A stretch of 64,000 nucleotides of DNA from Forficula auricularia (lineage: Eukaryota > Arthropoda > Insecta > Dermaptera > Forficulidae), in assembly GCA_024734495.1 (NCBI GenBank), contig JALMQS010000102.1:7346095-7410094 (forward strand). The letters are read 5' to 3'. Under the pieces are notes generated by a model, which worked only from the letters and a program-made list of their open reading frames with translations, had not been told where the DNA came from and did not search any database. Made by a program: the position numbers and the translations under genes. Positions 1 through 10,808 of this stretch are shown here, in pieces (position 1 is the first letter of the stretch; every line of letters begins with the position of its first letter).

Positions 1-206
1 TTCTTGACTTTTTGAACCTATGATTATTTTCAATCCACAGACTTCCCTTAATGAAGGATAAATAGATGTGATTAAACTAACTATTATTTAATTATTTGAT
101 TGATACTATAGGATAATTTAAATAATAATTTAAATTAGATCAAGGATTTCTTAAAATTTCTATTTAAATATAAATTAACAAGGTTATTAAACTTATTAAT
201 AAAAAC
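1..206. other. AT-rich sequence without recognisable feature
   Basis: I see no coding frame, RNA gene or structured repeat here. In gene terms it should be intron or upstream sequence of the ZRSR2 gene, because the first visible exon of that gene starts at 1783 in mid-protein. Confidence 0.5.
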
Positions 207-856
207 TTTTAAGAAAAAAATAAAAACCGACTTCAAAAAATTAAATGCAACAAATAAAATACACTAAAAGGTATAAAATAATTATTATCTTATTTAGTTA
301 CAACTAAACGACGAAATATTAACACGAAATTACTTTTTGAAGTCGGTGCCAAACATATACCTTTTATGAATCGCACTCGACGGATCTTACTTAGTACGTT
401 TGGAGGATATGCTCGCTTATAGGTATAGTTTGTTTGGTACCGAATTCAAAAAGTAATTTCGTGTTAATATTTCGTCGTTTAGTTGTAACTAAATAAGATA
501 ATAATTATTTTATACCTTTTAGTGTATTTTATTTGTTGCATTTAATTTTTGAAGTCGGTTTTTATTTTTTCTTAAAATTTTTTATTTTTCTCTTTTTAGT
601 GATGTTATTAATAGTGATCATATCATCAGAACTTGACCAAATTAATATGACACCATCCCTAAGACACCCCCTTTCGGATAAAAAAAGAACCATCGAAATC
701 GGTTCATAAACAAAGAGGTTAGGTCTAAACAAACCTAATAAAAAAGGTCTAATACCTATTAAAAAAAATCGAAAAAAATGGGACCAATCGGAAGCTAGAC
801 TGGACCCAATGCAAATATTTTTTTCAAAATCGGTTGACAATTGGCGGAGATATGAG
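207..856 (-). mobile_element. Foldback repeat, 'ACCGACTTC' family, copy 1
   Basis: Arms at about 207-354 and 431-577 are near-perfect inverted copies, and each contains the motif accgacttcaaaaa twice. They are separated by an 80-base loop holding a cactcgacggatctta core. The arm module is followed to 856 by a unique-looking tail (gatcatatcatcagaacttg ... ggcggagatatgag). The same architecture recurs at 29417, 44482 and 56030, and parts recur at 21745, 59478 and 63558. No transposase frame is present. I infer a non-autonomous transposon. This copy ends at the ggcggagatatgag tail and lacks the outer terminus seen in the 29.4-kb and 44.5-kb copies. Confidence 0.75.
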
Positions 857-1782
857 TTGCCTTGTCACTAGTCTCCTAGCTAGTAAACTCCGGTGTGGCC
901 GTAGCCTTAGGCTAAGGCCCCACCAAAGTACGCAAGCTTAGAATCTAATGCAGTGGTTCTCAATTTTTTTGTCTGTGGCACGCTAAAATTATATAAAATT
1001 TTTTACTATTTTTTTGTGGGTTTTCACAGTTAGTAAACAAATTAACGATCAGCAGATATAAAATAAAAGATATATAAATTAAGTTTTTCTATTTTAAAAT
1101 AACTAAAAACTTATAAAACAAAAATTATTATAAAGGTGTTTAGACATAAAATGAAAATTCGAATAAGTAATGTAACGGAATACGCCTGAAACTATTTGCA
1201 TATATATTTAATAATAGGTTGCTTTTCTTTGAGACACTCCCATTAAATATTCCTTAGAGCTTTCCATCGTTTTTTCTAATATATTAGTATAAATAATATG
1301 AATTTTGCCTCAAGTCAATAAACTTGAAATTTTAAATTTACCAAACAATGCATAACATAACCCCTCTACCATCTAGTTATCTAGTCATACATCAAAAAAT
1401 ATAGAAAATAATAATAAGTATAGTAATAGTCTTTGCCATAAATCTCCTCAGATTGTTTTTCAAATATCTCTTAACATGGATTAGTCATCCCATTCAAGTA
1501 TCGTGTCGATAAGCGAAACTCTCGCAGTGTGGCCTTAGTCTTCTGATCACTAAAGTTAAGGAATATGTCTCGTGACTACAATCCCTGATCAAATTATTAG
1601 GTTCATCGAATTTTTATGTTTTCTTTAGTAATAAAAAAAATACTTCTTAATAATAAATTTATCCTAGAAAGAGAGATCCAATATATTTTTATAGCATCAT
1701 ATTTGAAACTGAGATCTTATAAGTATAGGTATTCTTAAGTTTAAGTATATATCTTACTTGTGTATTTATATTTTCTTTTCAG
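857..1782. other. Intronic or upstream AT-rich sequence with a possible hAT end
   Basis: No exon is recognised. At 956-970 the string gcagtggttctcaa, followed by ttgtctgtggcacgc, resembles the left terminus of hAT elements. No matching right end was found, so this is at best a relic. The remainder is low-complexity A/T sequence ending in a polypyrimidine tract and AG at 1781-1782, the acceptor for the first ZRSR2 exon. Confidence 0.35.
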
Positions 1783-1913
1783 TCATTTTGGACTAGAACA
1801 AACATTAACATCTGAATTCGATCCTGATTTAATGCTTGAATATGAAGAACGGGATCGAGAAAATCATTTTCGTTTATTTTTTAATGATGTTGTACCTGAA
1901 TTAGAAACATATG
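1783..1913 (+). CDS. ZRSR2: ZRSR2/Urp, internal exon (start of RRM domain)
   Basis: This exon encodes HFGLEQ...DPDLMLEYEERD...FRLFFNDVVPELETYG. That matches the region of U2 snRNP auxiliary factor 35-kDa-related protein 2 just after the first CCCH zinc finger: the FG-EQ motif, the acidic linker, and the first helix of the RNA-recognition (UHM-like) domain. The acceptor is a strong pyrimidine tract plus AG at 1781-1782, and the donor is GTAATT from 1914. The exon begins with the third base of a split codon and ends after the first base of a Gly codon, which is completed by GA at 7578-7579. ZRSR2 binds the 3' splice site and acts in U12-type and some U2-type splicing in the nucleus. N-terminal exons, including the first zinc finger, are not visible and must lie left of the window. 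Confidence 0.88.
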
Positions 1914-2050
1914 GTAATTTATTTTCATCTATTACTTTTATTTTTTTATCATATATAAACAATATTTAACCAAAACCATTTAAATTATGATAAGTTAATG
2001 GAGACTCGTGGAAGGGTCCACAGTGATCAGCCAAAGTTTCCGTTTATATA

Positions 2051-2123
2051 TATTACTGTTGTTGTAGAATGTTGAGGTATTTCGGAAAAAAAATAATACC
2101 TCAACATTCTACAACAACAATAA
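2051..2123. repeat. Short perfect hairpin
   Basis: The arm gttgttgtagaatgttgagg and its reverse complement flank a loop of about 15 bases (ttcggaaaaaaaat). The paired length is at least 24 bp. It lies immediately upstream of the LINE fragment and is AT/GT-rich. No gene is involved. It could be a small foldback element or an inverted duplication at an insertion junction. Confidence 0.7.
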
Positions 2124-2164
2124 CATTTAAATTATGTTTGAAATCGACTCTATTTAAAAGGTGG

Positions 2165-3222
2165 ATGGAATATCATCTGAATCCTTCTCCACAAACGCTG
2201 GTGTTCCCTAAGGCTCTGTAATCTCCTCCACAATCTTCCTAATTTATATAAACGACTTTATTGATCAAACGTCAATTGTCATTGTTACGCCGACGATAGC
2301 ACTCTGCACGGCAAACCCTCACTCCCGAATAATCGAATCAATGTTGCCTCCTCAATTACTCTCGACCTAGGCAAATTGAATAAATGGGGCTCTCAAAATT
2401 TAGTTAACTTTAATACAAACAAGACTCAATGTTGTCTAATTTCTAGGCAAGAAATTAAAGATTCACTTCGATTCGAATACCCTGAAAATGTGTGACAATC
2501 TATCCATGTTGGGCGTCTCTGTCGCATCTGACCTGTCTTGGAATGAACACATCTCCTCGGTGGCGAAACCTGCAGCAAGGAAGATTGGCTACTTATTCAG
2601 GTCCAAGCGATTTTACAAACCCCCACAACTTCTCACCATCTACAAGGCCCAAATCCGCCCCTGTCTCGAATACGGCTCTCATCTATGGAGAGGAGCCTCT
2701 AAACATTCTCTTGCTTCCCTGGATGCAATTCAGAAACGAGCCGTCAAGCTAATTGACGATTCTACCCTCACCAACTCCCTCGACTCGCTGGCTCATCGAA
2801 TAAATGTCTCTGCCTTTTCCCTTTTCTATAGATACTATCACGGCAGGTGTTCTGATGAGATAAAATCAATAATTCCCCCCAAAGCATGCTTTGCACGTAG
2901 CACGCGTTTTGCCGACTCCCAACACTTCTTCGCAGTCAAATTAGAAAAGTGCCGGACCACTTCATTCGCCAATACATACTATATATCCCCATGACTTCAA
3001 GGAACTGGAACTCTCTCCCAGCCTCCATCTTTCCCAGCACCTATAATCTTCAAACCTTCAAAACCGGAGTGCATAGACACCTACGTCTACACCCTCTCAC
3101 TTAATCAACTTTCCCTTCTCTTCGGTAATGCAAGGGTCTTTCGAGATCCATAGGAGCTGCATCTTTACTGGTGCACCCCTTCTTGCATTCGATTGCATTA
3201 AAAAAAAAAAAAAAAAAAAAAA
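2165..3222 (+). mobile_element. LINE fragment, Jockey-like reverse transcriptase 3' half (family A)
   Basis: Broken reading frames encode the second half of a non-LTR reverse transcriptase. A motif-B-like segment (TIFLIYINDF) is followed in another frame by a CYADDS catalytic box near 2283. From 2488 there is a 168-codon frame with LGVSVASDLSWNEH (motif E region), the thumb domain (IYKAQIRPCLEYGSHLW) and the family's C terminus. Frameshifts and stops show that it is dead. The 3' end carries gcattcgattgcattaaa and an A tract (3196-3222), as expected for target-primed insertion. Partial copies of the same family occur at 4019, 30830, 37985, 41217 and, in reverse, at 50821-51260. It is 5'-truncated inside the RT domain. 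The clade assignment is by motif memory only. Confidence 0.8.
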
Positions 3223-3294
3223 AAGAGATGAGATTCTAAGGGTATTTTTAAGAAAAATATATAACATATTTTATTTTAAATTGAATATTTTTCA

Positions 3295-3296
<2 letters not shown>

Positions 3297-3351
<55 letters not shown>
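3297..3351. repeat. (TA)n microsatellite
   Basis: An uninterrupted TA dinucleotide run of about 50 bases. Similar TA tracts occur near 19522-19550 and 39090-39163. Confidence 0.95.
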
Positions 3352-3352
<1 letters not shown>

Positions 3353-4200
3353 CAAAAGTTTAGCTGAAACTTTTTTATTTTTTTCTATCCTATTAAAGAC
3401 GTTTTTCAGAATTTTTTCAAATTTTTTCACCCAACCCAAAAGAAGTTGGGAATTTTTGAAAAAATAGCTTTTTTAAATAACTATCTTTTTCAAAAATTTA
3501 GTTATCATTTTTTTTTAATTTTTGGTTTTAAATGTACTTTTAAAAAAAAATAGATAGTTTTTTTTAATTAATTATTTTAAATTAATTAAATAAATTGATT
3601 AAATTCTTCTTCAACGATAATGTGGTTAGAACTATTGAGAATGAATGACACTCAAAAATCTGACAAACAGGGACGCCAACACATGTTTAGTTTGCTAGTT
3701 TAGTTCTTTTATTGTTTGGCAAGCTATGTTGGCTAACCTGAATTTATTTTAGTCTTTCCTGAATTTTCCAATTTTCCGGGAAACTTTTCCAATTTTTTTT
3801 TTACGTAATAACCTGAATTGCACTATTATGAACATTGAAAAAAAAATTAGCCAAATCGGCCAAGGCATTTGAGAGATCTGCACTTACAAAGAAACAGAAA
3901 TTCATTTTTATCATATAGATTTAAAAAAAAAATCCAAGTATTACTTTTTAATCGAATGTTTTCTACATTTGATTCAATCGCTAATCAAAAGTAGGGAATT
4001 TTTGTCAAATATTGAGTGATGCATTCGATTGCATTAAAAAAAAAAAAAGAAGTTGAAAGATAAAATGTCCAAATTAGGTGATTACATCCAAAACTTCTCG
4101 ATTAATAAAATATTATTTTCTGTAAATCAATAAATTTATTCTATAATCTAAAACATATTATTTACAATTTTTAGACTTGGGAAAAAGCATAAATATTTAT
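3352..4200. other. AT-rich intron sequence with a stray LINE tail
   Basis: No gene is seen. At 4019-4056 the string gatgcattcgattgcatt plus an A tract repeats the extreme 3' end of LINE family A. It may be a severely 5'-truncated insertion of fewer than 60 bases. The rest is A/T homopolymer-rich sequence. Confidence 0.5.
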
Positions 4201-5041
4201 AAAGAAATGAGTATCTATTTGAGAAAGAAAGATTGAATTTTTTCTCAAAATCAACTTGTGATATGAAATCAATTAATTTTACGAATACGAATTTAGGTCA
4301 TTTATCAAAGATTTTAATAGATATGTTTATATTGCATGTAGGAAGGTTTTGTCCCCTCCGGAGTCGAACCCAAGCACTAGTACGCTTTCCGGGCAACTAG
4401 TCCCGACCCTTGAGACCATCACCTCCAAACATGCAATATATAACGAAAGCCAAGTATTTTCACTCCATTCAATTCGATTGGAATAGTAAAAATTACTGCT
4501 TAACTGAAATAAAGATTCAGCATCGGACCAATGCAGAGGCAATTTTTTTAAAGAAATAAGTATCTATTTGAGAAAGAAATATTGAATTTTTCTCAAAATC
4601 AACTTGTGATATGAAATCAATTAATTTTACGAACATGAATTTAGGCCATTTATCAAAGATTTTAATAGAAATGTTTATATTGCATGTAGGAGGGTTTTGT
4701 CCCCTCGGGAGTCGAACCCAAGCACTAGTACGTTTTCTGGGCAACTAGTCCAGACTTCTTTCTCAAATAGATACTCATTTCTTTAAAAAAATTGCCTCTG
4801 CATTGGTCCGATGCTGAATCTTTATTTCAGTTAAGCAGTAGTTTTTACTATTCCAATCGAATTGAATGGAGTGAAAATACTTGGCTTTCGTTATATATTG
4901 CATGTTTGGAGGTGATGGTCTCAAGGGTCTGGACTAGTTGCCCTGAAAGCGTACTAGTGCTTGGTTTCGACTCCCGAGGGGACAAAACCCTCCTACATGC
5001 AATATAAACATATCTATTAAAATCTTTGATAAATGACCTAA
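4201..5041. mobile_element. Palindromic tRNA-related element (family T2, copy 1)
   Basis: A left arm (4296-4578) and right arm (4756-5041) of about 280 bp are inverted copies. The spacer between them (4579-4755) is a direct partial copy of the sequence at 4201-4411. Each copy contains a tRNA-like B box (ggtttcgactccc on the right arm, with its complement gagtcgaaccc on the left) followed by a stem-like gaggggacaaaaccctc. A related palindrome is at 60360-60900. Open frames of about 71 codons in the two arms are mirror shadows of each other, not genes. I infer an inverted duplication of a tRNA-derived SINE-like unit. Confidence 0.7.
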
Positions 5042-5644
5042 ATACATCTTCGTATAAATATTTATTATAAAATGTATTTCATCATTTTCGATGTAAATTC
5101 AAATTTATTTGAAATATAAAATACTTGCATCAATGTATGATATTTGAAATGCAAATACATGATATACAAATGTACAATGACTTTCTCAGCCTCTACCACT
5201 GATTTTCAAACTCAAATAATACTATAGTAACCATGCCTCTACTGAAAAACCATTAAACGAATATATTCCCCAGAATATACATTTTTTCAATTATAGAATT
5301 ATCCTCCTTTAAAAAAAAAAAAAAGAAGATGAAATTCTGATGAAATTTTTATATTGGAGATCATTCGTTTGATGGAGAAATTATTTTTTCAGTATAATAG
5401 GTGTGCTACTAACTATATTATCTGAATTTTCTAATTATAAAATGTAAACCGATTCTTACATTTCATTCTGATTGTTAATTTTTTGTATAGATTGAGGATG
5501 TCAATTTGATGAAACTGTATCTAGTTGAGAAAAAAATAAGTATTAAATAATATTTTCTACATCATTATTTAATCTAGTTAATTTCGAACATCAAAATAAG
5601 AGCCCAGTACCGAGTTACTTTTGTTTCAAATTACTTACCTAGCA

Positions 5645-7121
5645 GGGTGTCCAACCCGCGACCCATCTCTGTAATGAATGCGACCCGATCTAAAATTGTA
5701 AACTCTTTAAACAGATTGAGATTTTTCATAGTATTTTTCTTAAAAAAGTTGTCACAAAATTCCTTTAGCATACACATATAAAAAGTTTAAAATTATACTT
5801 TGTGTTTGTGGGATTCTCCGGCTTGATTCCACGGTACAAGATGTTTAATCTTCATTTTCCTCAGTATAGCATAATCGAATTAACATCATAATATGATGTA
5901 CCAGCTTATGCATGATTAATATCAATATTTCAACTATTAATTCTTGTATTTCTTCATTAATACTTAACAGAGATATAACTAGGTTTATATGGTCATAATA
6001 TCTTGCTTTTTTCTGTCTAATTTTTTTAATAATAAAAATTAAAGAATACAATGGCTTATTTATTATCATTCTTTTGTCTATTTATTATTTTTAATGGTTC
6101 CCCATCGTATTATGCTGACATTTTTACTTATTTGTCATAGTGTAAATCATTATTGTACTATTTAATTATATTGGAAGAACAGGAGGAAGCCTATAAAGTA
6201 GATGAAGAAGAAGATTTACTAAATTTTTTAACAATTATCGTTAGAATTAGTATATTTGTATAAGAGAAGAACTCCAAATCGCAGGGATAGATAGTGTCAG
6301 GGATTTACCTTAACAGCTTACTATTTGCGGATGACCATCTCACAATCCAAAATAGTGAAGACAAATTGCAACGATCCGTACATATATTCTCACAAATGGC
6401 CAGAGAATATAATCTTAAAATATCCTCATCAAAAACGAAAATTATGGCTTTTAGAGGGAAACATCTTATACGATCTAAGATTGTTATAGGGGGATCAATA
6501 ATGGAACAAGTCAACCAATTCAATTATCTGGGATGCGATCTGAGTCTTGTGGGGGAAATAGATCTCGATAAAAATTTAAGCCGATTTCGACATGTGTTCG
6601 GCACCATAAGGAGACACTTAAAGAAAACATCTATGGAGGCTCAAATAAATCTATATAAAGTCGCCGCCAGACCAACGCTCCTGTACGGAAGTGAAACCTG
6701 GGTCACGACCAAGAGGGAAGACAGCCGAATTACAGCTGCGGAGATGCGTTTTCTTAGAGGCGTCAAAGGATATAGAAGACTAGATAAAATAAGAAATAGC
6801 CAAATAAGAGAAGAACTCCAAATCGCAGGGATAATAGTAAGTGTCAGGGATAAATATAAACAGATTTGGATTGACCACCTCGAAAGGATGGAAGACTCAA
6901 GACTGCCAAAATATGTCCTGAACTATAAACCCAAAGGAAAAAGAGATCGCGGACGCTCTAGAGGACGTTGGCGGAATAATGTCTTAGCCGGAACAGGCTT
7001 AACGACCTAACCCTTGACTGCAAATGATGATGATGATGATGATTAGTATATTTTATGTACAATTCTAGACAATTTTTTTTTCTTCAATACAGCCCGAGGA
7101 ACTCAAAAGGTTGGACACCCT
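5645..7121. mobile_element. hAT-like terminal sequences bracketing a LINE insertion
   Basis: The left end cagggtgtccaacccgcgac near 5645 and the right end aaggttggacacccttg ending near 7121 are inverted. They resemble hAT transposon termini of the type seen again at 25847-26709. The predicted 8-bp target duplication matches poorly, so the pairing is tentative. No transposase is visible inside; the interior is AT-rich plus the RTE-type LINE fragment at 6264-7045. Confidence 0.5.
6264..7045 (+). mobile_element. RTE-like LINE fragment, reverse transcriptase C-terminal half
   Basis: The main frame (6294-7010, 238 codons, read from the GTG at 6294) contains LLFADDHLTI (catalytic box), then KTKIMAF, QFNYLGCDLS, the LYGSETWV thumb motif, MRFLRGVKGYRRLD and a basic KPKGKRDRGRSRGRWR C terminus. 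This pattern is typical of arthropod endonuclease-reverse transcriptase LINEs of the RTE/craniofacial-development-protein-2-like group. The 3' end is a (GAT)n microsatellite (about 7023-7043), the usual RTE tail. The frame is open to its stop, so the insertion is not very old. It is 5'-truncated, and the first 40 bases (6264-6303) repeat the sequence at 6806-6851. Confidence 0.82.
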
Positions 7122-7577
7122 TGTTTTAGAGGTTTTAGTGGAGCTTTTCTTGTATTTAGTCATTTTCTTTAACTTTTATTTTAAAATTGATTTTTTTATT
7201 TATTAAGATAATAAGAGAAGCAGACATGAAAAATAAAAAGTTTAATTTTCTAATTGTCATCGTTTTGATTAAGTATTTGATTTTTTTCAGGATCTATATA
7301 CAAACGAGAAAACAAATCAACATCAGTTAAGGCGGTTAATTTTTAGTATATTAAAACTATTCTTTGTAAGTAATATACTAAAAATTAAACGTTGTGGATG
7401 TTGAATTAGTGTGGGTATAGGTCCTAAGGAAGATGAACATTTAATCAAAAAGAAGACAATAGAAAAATAAGATTTTCATTTTTCCTAGCTGCCTCTTCTC
7501 TTATCTTAACTTATAATACAGCCAGGTCTTTATTTATTTAATTAAAAATTTCACTAAATTTCAATATATACTTTTAG

Positions 7578-7851
7578 GAAAGATTTTAACACTTCGTGTG
7601 TGCTGCAATGCTGAAGCTCATCTTCGCGGAAATGTTTACATTGAATATGAAGAAGAAAGATATGCTCTGAAGGCACTGAGAGGACTTACTGGCCGTTGGT
7701 ATGCTGGACGTCAACTTCAACCTAAATTTATTAAATTCCGAGGTTGGAACGAGGCTGTATGTGGGCTTTATTTTAGACGTGAATGTCCGAAAGGCGCCAC
7801 TTGCAATTTTTTACATGTTTTTCGCAATCCAGGCAACGCTTTCGATTTTCG
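7578..7851 (+). CDS. ZRSR2: ZRSR2/Urp, internal exon (RRM end and second CCCH zinc finger)
   Basis: After completing the split Gly codon, this exon encodes KILTLRVCCNAEAHLRGNVYIEYEE..., the second half of the RRM, with the RNP1-like strand RGNVYIEY. LTGRWYAGRQLQPKF follows, and then a complete CCCH zinc finger CGLYFRRECPKGATCNFLH (spacing C-x7-C-x5-C-x3-H), and HVFRNPGNAF. These are the most conserved features of ZRSR2/U2AF35 proteins. AG at 7576-7577 and GTAAAT from 7852 bound the exon, which ends two bases into an Arg codon. Reading on without splicing would hit a stop at 7853-7855, so splicing is required. Codon use is ordinary for the AT-rich background. Confidence 0.93.
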
Positions 7852-7970
7852 GTAAATATACATTTCCTTTCATAATAGGTTTTAATGGTTCTCAGTCGTT
7901 TTTTCTTTTTTAAAAGGGAATCCATGAGGTTCTCCTCTGGTTGATGCAAATAAACACATCTCTATATATA

Positions 7971-8566
7971 TATGTTAAGATTTAAATGAAAGCGAAAGTT
8001 AAAACTTTTATCCGGTCACTGTCCTATTTTGATGCACTTGGGACCAGACTTGTTTTGATAGTGAACCAAGAGTTGAAAAAAAGATACAGGACCCAGCCGG
8101 GTATGATCCGACATCTTCTGCGTTAAGCCCGCAAATGCCTTCTCCATTTAGGCGATGGATCCCCTGACTAGATCCTATAATCAAATCTTATATATATTCA
8201 ACTCTCTAGTTCAATCGCGTTTTTCTTCTATTTTCCTAATAGTATGGTTGTTATAAATTTACTACAATTCTCATCTGTCTGATTCTTTGGGGAATCGAAA
8301 CAGATGAATTTTGTTCAGTTTTTCAATAATAAATTTTATTTAGAATGTTTATATGTTAAGATTTAAATGAAAGCGAAAGTTAAAACTTGGTTCACTATCA
8401 AAACAAGTCTGGTCCCAAGTGCACCAAAATAGGGCAGTGACGGGATAAAAGTTTTAACTTTCGCTTTCATTTAAATCTTAACATATAAACATTCTAAATA
8501 AAATTTATTATTGAAAAACTGAACAAAATTCATCTGTTTCGATTCCCTAAAAATCAGACAGATGAA
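7971..8566. repeat. Two overlapping inverted repeats (double foldback)
   Basis: The segment 7971-8070 is inverted relative to 8386-8486, with about 100-bp arms including gaaagcgaaagttaaaac. The segment 8272-8390 is inverted relative to 8447-8565. The two hairpins share the segment around 8350-8490, so only one can form at a time. No open frame of note is present. It resembles a foldback element that duplicated part of itself in inverted orientation. A cactgtcc/ggcagtg mismatch between arms shows some age. Confidence 0.8.
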
Positions 8567-8580
8567 ATTATAGTAAATTA

Positions 8581-10050
8581 TATATATATACGTATATGAA
8601 TAAAAAAAATAACTATATTTTTTTACCCTTTTAGCAAACCTTTAAAGTTATTTTTTTCACTTACTTACTGAGAATATTTAATTATGAATATTAATAACAA
8701 TATTGTAATAGTATTAGCTGAACTAAATGATCTTTGTTTCACTTCTGTCGTTTAATATTTCTAGAATAGACACACACACTAGTCCAAATGGGCATAACTA
8801 GGATAATCAATAATACTGTAATAAGACAATAATTAATGCCTCTTTGGATTTAACTGTATTATTCTTCTTAAGGTAGTTGTTCCGCCAAATGCGTTTTCTT
8901 AGGATTTTTTTGAAATTTATACAGATTATTATTTAAATACTTCTGCATCGATAAGTGGCAAAACGAAATTTATGAACAATACAGTTCCGGAGATATTAAA
9001 TTTCAAAAATAGAGTTTTTCAGGCTCTTTAACATTGCACTCACTATACGGGATATCGGAAAATTTACATCCATATTTAATTATAATTAAGAAACCCGTCT
9101 TAATATTTTTATAAAAAACTAAACCAACATTAAACAATAACCACTACATATTTTAATACAATTTTGATTCATAGTTACAACAGAGTTTCTGAAATAATAA
9201 TGAATAAATAATGAAAAATGTATAATGAAAAATTTACACTAAAAACAATTTGGCAACAGCGCATTTATTTAACCAGCGAAAGATGTATAAAGCGTTAGAA
9301 TAGACACACCCTAGACACGCGCTAGATTTTTTCAAAATAATAATTTTCATAAGGTGTAACGTTGGCGTTGATTACATTTGTTAAAAAATAAAACGATTTT
9401 TATAGAAATAAATCGACCTTTAAAATGTATTTTATCTGTCATTTTAATATAAAAATATTCAATCTCTCACAATAGTGCCAAATTTGCCAAACGAGCACCG
9501 GATTGACTAGTACTGGTACATAAACAGCAAAAAGTTTTGGGCTTATGAACTATGAATCCTTATTGTCTGTTCTATATACTCTAGCATTAACTTTTTGCTA
9601 GTATTGTCGCGAAACAACTACCTTAAATAGAAATCTAAAAATAATTAATTGATACTTCTAAATATTATGATTTCAGATTTCGAACAGGAGATATAGAAAT
9701 AAATTTTTTCTCTTTAATTTAAATAAAATCGAAAAACCATGTATCGTCTACTAAAATTAGATTTCTTATTATCGAGTCATATTTTTCTGATTACTTAGTT
9801 GTAAAATATTTTTCTATTTGTTCAAATAAAGTAAAGTATTTTGTTTTTCATGAGTTTAAATTTTATTTCGATTGAAATCAATTAGACGAAGTAAATTAGG
9901 TGTGTCGCAAAAATACTATAACAATTAAAATTTAATTGATTATTCTCAATTTTAAGGGTGAAAATTGGGGTGAACAAATTCAGAGAACTGAAGGTTGTAA
10001 CTCTCTACATAGGTTTATTATTATTATCATTTCCGTCCATAATTTGTATT
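8581..10050. other. AT-rich intron stretch
   Basis: I see no exon, RNA gene or long repeat here. Base composition is extremely A/T-rich with short homopolymers. Fragments such as tgtgtcgcaaaaatactata carry no recognisable signal. Confidence 0.4.
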
Positions 10051-10591
10051 AATTTGAAAGTTTATAATAGGAAAATTAGGACAAGTTTTTATGTGTGACT
10101 TTTTTATTTATCAACCAACGTTTCGTCGACTTTACCGACTTCTTCAGGGTTTCAAATAGTCATGTCACACATTCGTCTAAATTTTCTTGTTATCTTCGTT
10201 ACCATTGAAGACCATCAGAACACAAATTTCAAAAAATATTTGGCACATTCACAAAAACAATTTTTCTTTCTTTTCTTTTTATATTAACAATTTCATTAGA
10301 TATAAAATAGAAATTTTCTTTTTTTCTTTTCTTTTAATGGCCTCGGGAACATAGATGCCCATTTAGCCAGCCGATCGTAAAATAGAAATAACATATATAG
10401 AATGAGGCAACCCTGTTTTTGAACCAGAATAGAATATTTTTCTCCTTTTGATCCTTACATAAAGAAATCTAAAATTCAAAAATAAAAATAAAAAAAGAAG
10501 TCGGTAAAGTCGACGAAACGTTGGTTGATAAATAAAAAAGTCACACATAAAAAAAACTTGTCCTTATTTTCCTATTATAAACTTTCAAATT
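10051..10591. mobile_element. Penelope-like foldback with hammerhead-like motif
   Basis: Arms of about 93 bp at 10051-10143 and 10493-10591 are inverted, and both contain caaccaacgtttcgtcgac or its complement. On the - strand, 10116-10147 reads CTGAAGA, then a GTCGGT-AAA-GTCGAC hairpin, then GAAAC-GTTG-GT-T. That is the order of conserved elements in a type I hammerhead ribozyme core with a very short stem III. Such motifs and inverted terminal repeats are known from Penelope-like retroelements. The right arm lacks the CTGA end. No reverse transcriptase or GIY-YIG frame is present. Confidence 0.6.
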
Positions 10592-10808
10592 AATAGGTTT
10601 ATTATTAACTTCGAAAAGTAAAAAAAAAATCATTAACTAAAGATTTATTTTACTGCTATTAGTTTTATTAATAAATTTTAAATATTTGATCTCTTTTAAA
10701 TTAGCGCCTGAGGACAGTCGTGGAGAGTCACTTCTAAATGAAAAATTTCAAGATTTGTAAATTCTTATGTTCCTTATTTAATAATAGTTGTTTTTATCTT
10801 CTGTTTAG

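Larger units (their letters stand above)
1914..7577 (+). other. ZRSR2: ZRSR2 intron (5.7 kb) filled with repeats
   Basis: The intron is bounded by GTAATT at 1914 and a short pyrimidine tract with AG at 7576-7577. The flanking half codons join in frame to give ...ETYG-KILTLRVCCNAEAHLRG. It contains a hairpin, a LINE fragment, a tRNA-like palindrome, an apparent hAT-like shell and an RTE-type LINE fragment, each listed separately. The donor is an ordinary U2-type site, not U12-type. Confidence 0.8.
7852..10808 (+). other. ZRSR2: ZRSR2 second visible intron (3.0 kb)
   Basis: Donor GTAAAT at 7852; acceptor TTCTGTTTAG ending at 10808. The flanking phases fit (CG + T = Arg). I saw no convincing extra exon inside. 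It holds the double foldback at 7971-8566 and the Penelope-like foldback at 10051-10591. The sequence between them (8570-10050) is AT-rich and featureless. Confidence 0.7.

Noticed and set aside
10704..10760. Extra ZRSR2 exon (gcgcctgaggacagtcgtgg)
   Set aside because: It would begin in the wrong phase and hit a stop immediately after joining the exon ending at 7851.
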